From assembly GCA_015832175.1 (NCBI GenBank), contig WJXW01000001.1, forward strand, positions 3,658,001 to 3,722,000: 64,000 bases of DNA. Direction: 5' to 3'. Below, in pieces: positions 1 to 9,792 of this stretch. A program made the position numbers and the translations under genes. A model generated the notes under the pieces. That model worked only from the letters and a program-made list of their open reading frames with translations. It did no database searches and was not told the DNA's origin. The DNA comes from Paraphaeosphaeria minitans (Eukaryota; Ascomycota; Dothideomycetes; Pleosporales; Didymosphaeriaceae). The stretch's first letter is position 1. Each line of letters begins with the position of its first letter.

Positions 1-450
1 GGACGCACTCTAGCGCTCGTGGCTTCTAGCGTTAGAAAATACTCTTTAAAACCCTGCCTTGATCTGGTCCATCTTTGGTTGAAACTACCCCAAAAATGGT
101 AATAGTATTCTAGATATGCTTGAAGTTGATGGAACCGCTAAACAGAGGTTTTCGATTAATATTTGTGATGAGTGGTAGCATACGTGTTGTTAGAATTTCA
201 CTAGATAACTGATATGTCAAGGAATCCACTTTGTACCCTAGCATAAGCATCTGATTATCGCCGGTTACATTAAAGAACTAACTGCACATGGTTCTATTCT
301 TATAAGGCGTGTAGGAAATCGCGTTTTAGACCTAGTCCAGCTTTGTAGGAAGGCAGCCGAAGTTAAGTATGCTAGCTACGTCTGCACATTTGCTGTAAAC
401 GCCGAGCCTCTTATAGGGCTTCTAGGTATAATTACTAGTAGGGCAGGATA
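1..450. other. Unmutated flank of the AT-rich block
   Basis: This stretch keeps normal frequencies of CA and TG dinucleotides and a higher GC content than anything that follows. I see no convincing reading frame, RNA gene or repeat in it. It is best read as single-copy host DNA at the edge of the RIP-affected block. The change to TA-rich sequence happens gradually between about 420 and 500. Confidence 0.5.
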
Positions 451-849
451 ATAGAATTTCTGTATAAGTTCCGTTTCTAACTTAAACTTGCAGTACTCCT
501 ATATTAAAGAAGAACTTCTTAACTATTGCGTATATATCTTAATCTTAGTTTAATACTTCTATTCTAGACTTCTATTTTCTAGAATAAGGCGGTGCGTAGC
601 GTATAACCCTAGAAATAGAACTGTTTTGTAGTTATAGTACATTAACCTAGGGGTAGTAAACTACTTACTAGAAGAATAGATCTATTACTATAATTAATAT
701 TATAATTACTACCTTAAGGGCAGTAAGTGTTATGCCTTTAGTATAGACAAGAAGTATTAATAATTCCTAAGAGCCACGAGATGTATTAGACTTAATACTT
801 AATAAGCCAAATTACTAAAGGTAATACTTTTATAAATTTATAAGAAGTA
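451..849. other. RIP-affected DNA without recognisable gene
   Basis: TA-rich sequence with stops in all frames. No repeat family seen elsewhere in the window matches it by eye, and no coding pattern is visible. It may be the worn remains of an older repeat. Confidence 0.4.
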
Positions 850-1225
850 GAAGTTAAGCTTCTACTACTAAACTTATATATCTAGAATTAGAAGATTAGA
901 TCTAAAAGACCTAATAGGGCTAAGATTAAAGTATATAGAATAAGGATATCTACTAGGGTGTAAGGTCTAGTTATAGGCAATAGTACTTACTTCACACTAG
1001 GAAGGATAGTAAAAGGATAACTTAGTAATATTAATAGAATAATACTTATCTTATGTAGAGTTAGGGCGTAGCGTAGGTTTTACGCAGCTAGCTTACTTAG
1101 CGCATAGGCCCTCTATAAGGCCTTAGCGCTAGATACTACAACACTACAATAATATTATAATCTACCTATTACAGAACCTCCCCCTCTAGCTGTAGTCCTC
1201 TATAGTATGCTATAGCCTTAATAAA
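850..1225 (+). pseudogene. Coding-like relic, unknown protein
   Basis: One plus-strand frame runs for about 370 bases broken only by TAA and TAG, the stops RIP makes from CAA, CAG and TGG. The decoded residues look protein-like: a basic stretch near the start (RPNRAKIK), then an alternating hydrophobic region, and a Pro-rich end (TEPPPLAV). No start codon is clear, and I do not recognise the family. It could be part of a retroelement or of a duplicated host gene. The frame is a judgement by eye and may be chance. Confidence 0.3.
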
Positions 1226-1533
1226 AACCTTACCCTATAGAAAAAAAAAAGAGTATCTATAGGGGTGTACGTTATGTACGTAATAATAGCGCGTTATAGG
1301 TAAATAGTGCGCGTTATAAACGCATTATGTATATTATTTATTATAAGGCTTTTACGCCTTCTATTTACTATAGCCTTCTATAATATAGGGTAGTAGGGCT
1401 ATATAGTCTTAATATTATTTTAATCTTCGTGTGCTCTCTACCTATATAATATATAACTACTATATTCTTAGTATAGATAAAGCGCTTAACCTTTAAATAA
1501 CTTTGTTAATTATTTAAAATACTATACTACCTA
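1226..1533. other. RIP-affected spacer with A10 tract
   Basis: No coding pattern seen. A run of ten A occupies 1241-1250. The rest is TA-rich and shares nothing obvious with the other repeats in the window. Confidence 0.35.
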
Positions 1534-1860
1534 GTGCCTAAGTATATTAAGAGGTCTAACTTACGTAGTACTACTGCCTTCGCGTTTAGTAGAGATACTA
1601 AGCATATAGACTATAATGTAGTGCTTATAACTTATATACGCTACGTATAGAACTTAGTAAAGCTTTTTAAGAACTATATAAAAGATAAGAATAAGCACTA
1701 TAACTATTATATTAAAAGTAATTACAGAGACTGTAACTTAATATATCTAGAGTTACGCGCTATATATGCGCTTTAGCTAATACTTATAGGTGCTAAAAGT
1801 AATAAATAGGCGCCTTAATCGCCTATACGCCCTTTATAACTACTACTATATTATAGTTCT
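1534..1860 (+). pseudogene. Coding-like relic, unknown protein
   Basis: A plus-strand frame opening as VPKYIKRSNLRSTTAFAFSR runs about 300 bases with only TAG or TAA interruptions and no TGA. It is Lys/Tyr-rich (Tyr being inflated by RIP of Cys and His codons). I do not recognise the product. It lies just outside Chromo-1 #1 and so belongs to the DNA that element inserted into. It may be the same relic as 850-1225, but nothing visible proves it. Confidence 0.3.
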
Positions 1861-2116
1861 AGAGACCCTAGATAAGTAGCGTAAGATAGATAAGTGTGTA
1901 AAGGTAGTAGGCTTAAAACTAGCTTATTACTAAAAGTAATTTAACTTAGAGCTAGCTAACTACTAGCGTATTATAGCTTATGTTAGTATACCTATAGGTG
2001 TAGTAACCTAGTGTTACGTACCAGATAACAACGTGGGACTTAGGCGCTTATAAAGGTGTAATGAGGCGACGATAGGGTTATAAACGTAACAAAGAGACAC
2101 TAAGTAACTTAGATTA

Positions 2117-2210
2117 GGTTACGTAATGTGCTTAGTTACTTAGTAGCACTAAGTAGTAGAGTAGGTCACGTAAGGTGCTTAGTTACTTAGTGGCACTAAG
2201 CAGCAGAGCA
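2117..2210 (+). repeat. Two 47-bp tandem repeats in U3 type A
   Basis: Units 2117-2163 and 2164-2210 each begin GGTYACGTAAKGTGCTTAG and contain the partly palindromic words CTTAGTTACTTAG and GCACTAAG. The units differ mainly by transitions. The same pair occurs in both LTRs of copy #3. Repeats at this place, upstream of the TATA box, are typical of enhancer-like U3 elements, and a binding role is inference. Confidence 0.75.
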
Positions 2211-2217
2211 GCCTTAG

Positions 2218-2225
2218 TATATAAG
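2218..2225 (+). promoter_or_regulatory. Probable TATA box of the Chromo-1 LTR
   Basis: TATATAAG followed by GAACGC. All Chromo-1 LTRs share TATATA-RGAACG here (for example 48827-48834), although the sequence upstream falls into three unrelated types. Homology between LTR types starts at this point and continues downstream, so it marks the U3 core and the border of the exchanged cassette. Confidence 0.6.
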
Positions 2226-2422
2226 AACGCAAAAATAGGCTCTCTATACTTATGTTTAATCTGTTTATTAATCTATTATTTAGATTCTAGCAGACCAAAT
2301 TATTAACTTATTACACTTTATTAAAATACTAACGTATTAATAAGACCTTCTACCTTCTATAAGTACTTCTGCCTAAGAACTAACTTTAACCCTTTAGGAC
2401 TAGCTACCCTCTTAATTTAACA

Positions 2423-3136
2423 TCTTAAACACCCTTAATATAAGTACTTTATAAACTTCTACCTCTTCTATAGCTTTAGGTGCTACTAAGATTACTCTTA
2501 TAAAAGATAGTAGTAAGGCGTATAAACCTAATCTCTACTTTAGCAAATAATTTTAAACTAATATCTAGATTCTCTAGTTAGACCTCTACTTCTTTAACTT
2601 AGACAAACCCCTTAAAGATAAGAAAAAGGTTATCTTTACAGTAATATATATACAAAGAGATATAGAATTATAGATCTATCTCTACCTTAAAAAGTACCTA
2701 AGAATAGACTATAATAATAATAACGATAATTACATAAATAAGCACGCTAATATAGTTAACATTATTAAGGATTATAATAACTTTAAGAAATGCCTTAGAT
2801 AACTCTTTAGAATCGCTAATAAGGACTCTATTACAAAAGTAAAAATTTAGACTATAATTTAGAAATAATTAGTAGCTAAGTATATAGCTAAGTTTTACAG
2901 GTACGCTGTGTAACTTAACTAGAATAATAAATCTCTTTAGGATATATATAAACAAAGACTTAAATAGAAACTATATAAAGAACTCTTACGTAGTAGTGCG
3001 TAAATTACTAACTTTAAGGAACTGTATAAAGAAACTATTAGAATTAATAAAGAATAGTTTTTATTACAATAGAAGCTCTACTAAAACCCTAGGGTAATAA
3101 GCTTTAGACAACTAGTAAAAATAGTTTATAAGAACC
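2423..3136 (+). pseudogene. Chromo-1 #1 gag fragment
   Basis: Start of the Gag region of a Ty3/gypsy chromovirus, packaging protein of the element. The sequence matches base for base, apart from transitions, with the gag of copy #4 (49032-about 49745) and the reverse complement of #2, #3 and #5. It opens with the conserved post-LTR word CTTAAACAC. Many TAA/TAG stops show that it is dead. The copy ends at 3136 in GAACC, where in copy #4 the element goes on with CTGTTAGAATTG. That continuation is not found after Copia-1 A, so the downstream part was lost by rearrangement and is not merely displaced. Confidence 0.8.
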
Positions 3137-3331
3137 TGTTAAAGTAAAACACTCACTTCCGTGATTCTTTCTAGATCCACTGATTTAGATCACAGGATTC
3201 TTGCCAAGAGGCTCGTTTCTTTTGTATATAGTCTGCCCTTTCAGTATCCTTTCCTATAATTAGCTATTTATATTCTTTACAACTCTGCTCCTAAATATCC
3301 TATAATAGTTTAAGCCCTTTTTACTATAACA
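3137..3331 (+). repeat. 5' LTR of Copia-1 A
   Basis: A 195-bp LTR, TGTTAAAGT...TATAACA, nearly identical to 9598-9792 and to the reverse complements at 25417-25611 and 32552-32746. All four copies have exactly the same length. Confidence 0.9.
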
Positions 3332-3469
3332 GTTATAAGTCTAGCGCTTAGAACGTAGGACAATTCTCCCTACTTACTTAGTAACGCTTAAATTATTATA
3401 TAACACTTTATTTAGAACCTCTCTATAATATAACCCCCCTATTTCTAATTACAAAAATTATTAAAATAG

Positions 3470-6400
3470 TAGAAGTACAGCTTATTAATCGCGCTAGCTA
3501 GCCCTACTAGTTTATCTAGCTTTAATTCTAAGTAAACTTAAAAGGAATCTAGAACTAAATTAACCTAGAGATAATTAACGCTCTAGCAATTAATTACGTA
3601 AAGCTAGAACAACCTCCGCTTCTACAGAAACTATTACTAATTACAGATACAGCCTCTATAGCGAGTATTTAATTATACAAAGCAGAGCTTACTAAGTATA
3701 AAATAAATAAAAAGAGCTTTCTTTTACAAATAGCAGAATATAGAGCAGTAGTTTTAGACTAGCAAGTAGACTATACTAAGATATAGAATCTCTAGACTTA
3801 AGTAAACGCTATAGTATTACCTAATCTACTTACTCCTGCCATAATTACTCTAGTTAATATACGCTAAACTACGCTTTAGTCTCTAATTTAACTTTTAAAG
3901 GAAGATCTAGCACTAAATAAAGGAGCTATATAAAATAATATTTAAGCTTTATACTGCGCTTATCTTAAGAAGGCTAAGTAGGTAAGATAAAGTCCTAAGA
4001 CCTAGTTTAAAGAGTAGTAGCTCCTCTATTAAAAAGTAAAGACCTACTTAATTAGCAAAATTAGCAGACTACTTACTACCTAAGATTTTCTAAATGTAAT
4101 TACTGCGCGTATAGCACTAGATTAGGCCTAATTAATAAACTAATAGCTAATCTAGAATAAGACACTAGGACAGAATTAGATTATGCTAGACAATCTAGGG
4201 AAGGTATTTTCGGCGCTTGTCTAGGAGTACTTAATCTGATCTAGTTCTAATAAAATAAGTGGGGTATTCGCCACTTTTAATAGATTATTAAGACAATCTA
4301 CTAACTCTAATAGTTCTAGTTTATCTAATTAGACAAAGAAACAACCAAACTGTCCCTATAAGCCCTATACTTATAGGTGGAAACTAATAGAGTGCTAAAG
4401 ACTTTAAACCGCAATAGCTAGATTACCCTAGGATAGAATATTATTATTCAATCTCACTAATAAAGAAAAATTAGAAATTCTTAATTAACTTAAGTAGCCT
4501 AAGTGGTTAAACCTTTGTAATAGGATTACAAAAGCAGGATAGAATAAAAAACAATCCTCTACTAAGACTATTAAGTATCCTAGTAGTATTACTGCTGCTC
4601 TACTAAACCTATTTAATCTGCCTATAGATAATAGAGTATTAGGTGTCTACTCTACTCTATATTCTAACGCTTATTCTTTATTAGAATGTATAATACTAGA
4701 TAGTGCTGCAGCAGTTTACCTAGTTAACAATTACGAAAGACTTATTCCTAGGACGTTTTAATTATTAAATAAGAGTGTAGAGGTAGGTACATAAAGCCTC
4801 CTAATCTTAGGAATTAGTAATAGACTAATTAAGAACGCTTTACATAAGAAAAATAGAAGATTTATAGAAGATTTGCTGCTCTAAGGAGTAAGAGTAGTAG
4901 AAGGCTTTTATATAAATATTGTATTAGAAGCTCTTTTAAAGAAAGTAAAGATTTAGTACCTTAGTTTAGATTACACTTTTAGGATTAGAAGCCTAGAATA
5001 AAGCGTTGTCTTAGTAGACCTAAGATGTGAGTATAACTTTACTTTCTTATAATATAAGCTAATCTGCTCTTGTCTAACTGTTATAAGTGTGACCACTAAA
5101 GAATTATCCTAGATTAATATTAAAAGATTAGATTCTAAGGACCTTTAGCACCTTTAAGTAGGGCATATAAGAAGTAAAGCCTTATAAGCTCTAGTAACTG
5201 TAACCTAAGGTGTAAAGATTACTAGAATATTAAGAAAGGATTACGAGCACTATACTACTATACACGTAATCTAGATAATCTCTAGGAGACCTAGAGAATA
5301 ATTACCTAGGCTATTTTACTTATTATCCTAGGATCTATTTAATATACCTACTACTTAAAATAGAAAAAACTAGGTTTTACTAATTAAAGAAGATTTTAGT
5401 AAGAAACCTTACGTTTTTAATCTTAGAACAAAGACGCTTTCTAAAATAATAAGAGTGTAGTAGGATTTCTTAGCTCTTATTAATACAAAATACAAGCTTT
5501 GAATTACAAAAATCTACTAGGATAATAATATAGTAACACTTCTATAGAGAGGGAAATCCTAGTACAAATTTTAGGCTAATTAGGAAGGGATAATAATTAG
5601 TAGACTACCGCCCTATATATATAAGCCTAATAGCGCTGCAGAAAAAGTAGGCTAGGAGCTTATAATAAAAGTAATTAAAACATAAATAAGCGCAAATCTA
5701 CTATTAAATCTCTAGCCTAAGATTATATAAGTGGCATGCTAGCTCTAAGGAATAATTTCTAGCCTAGTATTAGGCTATTAATTACCTAATAAAACGTTAG
5801 ATGCTTAGTTTAGATAATATTTTTATTATTTTAAACTAGTAAAAACATAATATAGGACAGCTAATCTTTGTCTAAACTAGAGTGCTATCTACGCCTATAG
5901 CTACTAAGCTTACCCTTTAGATTAAGAGCGTGTAGCTAGGTAAGATAGAAGAGGATTTAAAGTAAATTCTAGGGGCTATATTAGATACCTAGTAGGCTAT
6001 AAAGCTTCTAATATCTACTAAATATAGATTCTCTAGCTTAATTAGGTAATTACTACATAAAACGTAAAGTTTAATAAGTTCTTATTCTATAAAGGATTAG
6101 AGAAACAATCTATTCTAAAGATAGAAGTGTTAAAAATAGTAGAAAGCCTCTAAGAAGGAGAGCTAAATAATCTAAGAGAAGTGTATAAAAATGCGCTTAA
6201 TATTCTTCCTAAAATAAATAAGTATACAAGAACTGCTACTAGACTTATAGGTAACCCTTAGGTGATTAAAAGCAAAGTAGGCTAGCTAAGTAATTAGGAA
6301 CCTAAGGTACCTACTACTAAGTAAGCTATAGGCTTAGCTAGCTAGCAGCTAAGAATTCGCTTAAGTAGGAAAAGAAGCATAGGACTTATAACCCCTAATT

Positions 6401-8590
6401 AGATACTAGAGCTAGGTAATCTTAGGGGTAATCTATTAAGTAATTAAGAGATATCTAGCAGCCACTAGAACACTACTAAGAGAGCTAGCCCGTCAGAATC
6501 TAGGGATTTAATATCCTATTTATTAGTAGAAACTAATTAGGTTACTAATTAACCTAGCGCAGATAACTTAATTACGCTAGATAAAGTAGATAACCTACTA
6601 GCGCGCTAAAGGCGAAGGTAGATCTATTTAGAGGTAAGTAGAATAAGTAAGCGAAATTGTAGTAAAGCACTAGAAATTAACTAACTAATAAATTGCTATT
6701 TACTATTACAAAGATTAAGGAAGTAAAATAATTAGAATAATTAGCTAAAGGGTGGGTAGAAGCTAGGTGCTTATACACTAATTACTAATTATTTTTAAAG
6801 TAATCTTAATGCAATATTAGAGTATATGTTTATACTAGAAGTAGTAGAGGCCTGGTCTAAGTAAGAAGAATATATTATACTAAATATAATAGTATTTGCT
6901 TCTATACTTAGAAAGGCGCCTAGAGCGTCTTATACAGTTTGGACTTATAGAGATAAGCTTATACTAGAGCCAACCCTATAGAAACACCTTTATAATTATC
7001 TATATAGAAAGCTATTCCTCCTTACTGCTTGTAAGGAGATCTTAACTTTATAAGATAAAGGTACCTAAATAGAGATTAAATAATTAGAGGTGTTAGAGTA
7101 ACTGCTCTCTTTAAAGTAGGTCTTTACCTATAAGTTTAATTAAAATAGATACTTTAAAAAGTGTAAAGCTTAAATTGTTATAAAAGAAGATTTTTAGAAA
7201 AAGAATACTCTCTACTCTACTTATACTGCTACCCTAGTAGTAAGATCTTTTTAATTAGCTATAGCTCTGGCAGTAGAATTTAATCTAGAAATCTTATAAT
7301 TTAATATAGTAGGAGCGTTTCTAAATACTCTTATTATAGCCGCTAATCTAGTAACTTATAAATTACCTAATAGTTTTAAAAAGCTAGGAAAGTGTGTAAG
7401 ATTAAATTAAGCTTTATATAGCTTAAGAGATTTACTACTTCTTTAGTATAAGGAATTTGCAGAATTACTTTAATCTTATAGACTTTTAGCTTCGCTAAAA
7501 GAGCTATACCTTTTCTTTAATAGTAATTAAAGTATTATTATTCTATTTTATATTAATAATATTCTTCTTCTCTATTACAAGAGTAAAGAGAAAGAAGCCC
7601 TAGATTTTTAAAAGAAGATTGCAAATAAATACAAGATTAAATTAAAAGGACTAGTAGAGTAGTTCCTAGGTGTTTAAGTAATTAGGGATAGAGAAGTAAA
7701 ATTAATTTCTCTAGTCTATAATGCCTATATTAATAAAATCACGAAAAAGTTCAACCTTTTAAACTCTAGGAGCTTCCCTCCTATACCTCTATTAGTAGAA
7801 GATCTTGTTCTAAGCATAGGAGAAGCTACTTCCTAATAAATAAAGCTCTTTTAAGAAAAGGTAGGATTAGCTCTCTACATAGCGATTATACTACGCCTAG
7901 ATATAGCCTTTACAGTGTTAAAGCTATCACACTTTCTAACAAATCTAAGTAAAGAACACTTTACTACTATTAATCGTGTAATCTTTTACCTCTATTAAAC
8001 TAGATAGTAGGCTATAGTCTTTAGTAGCTATAATAGACCTAATCTGCTAATATGTAGAGATGCCTCTTTTGCTAATAATTTAATATTACGGCGATCTTCC
8101 TATAAATATATTATTTTATTATTTAGAGGAGCTATTCTATAGAAAGCAGCTTAATAGAATATAATTACTACTTTAATTATAGAAGTAGAGCTTCTAGCGC
8201 TTAAATATATAAGTAAAGAAGCTATAGCGATTAAGAGATTCTTTACTAAGTTTACTCTAGATCTAGGACCTTTATAGAAGGTCTATTGTAACAATCTTTA
8301 AACTATTTGTTTAGTAATTAGAAAGAACAAAAGAATTACTACATAACTGCGCTATATAGATATTTAGAATATATAGTTGCAGTAAGAGTATGCGAAAGGA
8401 TTGTTTTAAGTAGAATATTTTTTAACTAGCAAAATGCTAGTAGATAGCCTTATAAAGGCTCTTACTTATTAGTAGTTTAATAGATTTAAAAGGCTATTAA
8501 ATTTATAAGATATAAGCATAATAATTATAGAATAAAAGTAGGTAAGTAGAGAAATAATCTGTTAACTACCTAGAATTATTAATTTAGAGC
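3470..8590 (+). pseudogene. Copia-1 A gag-pol, RIP-inactivated
   Basis: Polyprotein of a Ty1/copia element. Gag occupies about 3470-4450. A protease site reads ILDSAAAVYLVNN near 4690-4730. The pre-integrase region with HLQVGHI lies near 5150, and the integrase core with PPYIYKPNSAAE near 5610-5650. Reverse transcriptase spans about 6850-7740, including YKFNQNRYFKK and AIALAVEFNLEILQF. RNase H lies near 8040-8520, with LIICRDASFANN and LLALKYISKEAIAIKRF. The catalytic motif, normally Y-x-D-D, reads Y-I-N-N at 7549-7560, both Asp codons having changed G to A. Dozens of TAA/TAG stops break the frame and TGA is not evident. In a live element this protein would copy element RNA into DNA and integrate it. 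Confidence 0.85.
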
Positions 8591-9597
8591 TAGGAAATAA
8601 GAAAAAAAAAAGAAAAGGAAGAAAAAATTAGAGGGAGAATAGAAATTAGAGAAAGAGGAGATTAAAGAGCTTATTTATAAGCTTATAGACCCTCTTTCTC
8701 CTCTACTTAATTGTAGGGGTGCGAGAATCTCTCTTATAATTAGTAGTAGGAGATTCTCTCTATCCTCCTCCTCTCCTCCTCTCTATAGTAGGTGATTCCT
8801 TACCCTATCCACCTCCTCTACCTCTCCTTTAATTAGTAGGAGGAGAAGCACTTACCTAGCCTCTACCCTACTTTAGAGCTAATAGGCCTCTTATCTAGCT
8901 ATTTTAATTAGTGTATTAGCTACGACCGCGCTGCTCCTTAATAGGTAGGGCAGGAGAGTAATTACCCTATCCTCTACTAAGGATTAGCTGGGAGTGAGGC
9001 AGTGGGATTTAAAGGCTTAAACTAGTAGGCTTAAATTAGATAGGAGGTTAAAGTGTTAAAAGTAAAGAATTAAAAAGAGAAAATTAAGCGCTAGCAAAGG
9101 GCTTATATACTCTACCGCCTATCTAATTATTAAGCGCTAAATGCGCTCTTTTTTTACTACTTATTTCTCTTACTACTACTCCTTCCTAATTAAAACGCGC
9201 CTACCTATTATACTTACTAGCTAGTAAGAGCGGGGAAATTACCTTATAGTTAATAGGAAGTAAGCGAAAAAAGTAGCGGAACAAAAATATTTATACTCTA
9301 GGCCTTTGTGCTATACTTATAAGCTTCTAACCTACTAGAAGAAGAGATTCTAGACACGATTTATAATAGGATTTGTAATTTAAAAGATAAATAGTGATCG
9401 TTTTACTATTATAATAAGTAGGGGGTAATAGAATTACTATTCTTAAGATAAGGAGATTTAGAAGAATAATTCTTAATAGTTTTTTAATTTTTAAACAGCC
9501 TTTAGATAGTTTTTTAAAGATTTTTAGAAAGGATTTAGACAATTAAAGATTACTTTTTAGAATAGGTGATCCGCTTTTAGCAATTACCTAGGGGGTG
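8591..9597 (+). other. Copia-1 A 3' untranslated region
   Basis: About 1 kb between the end of RNase H and the 3' LTR. It is rich in purine-pyrimidine blocks and holds several copies of a GGAGATTCTC-like word in both orientations (near 8720-8860). A G-rich tract (AGGGGGTG) directly precedes the 3' LTR and fits a polypurine primer. Copy B has about 0.63 kb more here. A 71-codon minus-strand frame at 9327-9542 is only partly conserved in copy B. Confidence 0.6.
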
Positions 9598-9792
9598 TGT
9601 TAAAGTAAAACACTCACTTCTGTAATTCTTTCTAGATCTACTAATTCATATTACAGGATTCTTGCTAAGAGGCTTGTTTCTTTTATATATAGTATGCCCT
9701 TTTAGCATCCTTTCCTACAATTAGCTCTTTGTATTCTTTACAACTCTGCTCCTGAATATCCTATAATAGTTCGAGCCCTTTTTACCACAACA
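9598..9792 (+). repeat. 3' LTR of Copia-1 A
   Basis: A 195-bp LTR with TGTTAAAG...CACAACA ends. It keeps more CA dinucleotides than the 5' copy. After it the sequence passes straight into Gypsy-2 without repeating the left flank GAACC. Confidence 0.9.

Larger units (their letters stand above)
2012..2422 (+). repeat. 5' LTR of Chromo-1 #1 (U3 type A)
   Basis: A 411-bp LTR with TGTTA...TAACA ends, preceded by CCTAG. The promoter-distal U3 is type A, matching the LTRs of copy #3 (24508-24919 and 38270-38681). The last 200 bases or so (R-U5) match all other Chromo-1 LTRs. Only the 5' LTR of this copy survives here: after 714 bases of internal sequence it is cut by Copia-1 A, and its pol and 3' LTR are missing from the window. 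Confidence 0.85.
3137..9792 (+). mobile_element. Copia-1 copy A, Ty1/copia retrotransposon
   Basis: A complete element of 6656 bp with two 195-bp LTRs. Domain order is Gag, protease, integrase, reverse transcriptase, RNase H, the Ty1/copia order. The flanks do not form a target duplication: GAACC on the left lies in Chromo-1 gag, GGAGT on the right lies in Gypsy-2. It is 674 bp shorter than copy B, most of the difference being one segment near the 3' end. It is inactive through RIP. Confidence 0.85.

Noticed and set aside
9327..9542. 71-codon minus-strand open frame in the Copia-1 A 3' region
   Set aside because: Only its C-terminal half is preserved in copy B, the rest is in different frames there, and composition follows the AT-rich background.
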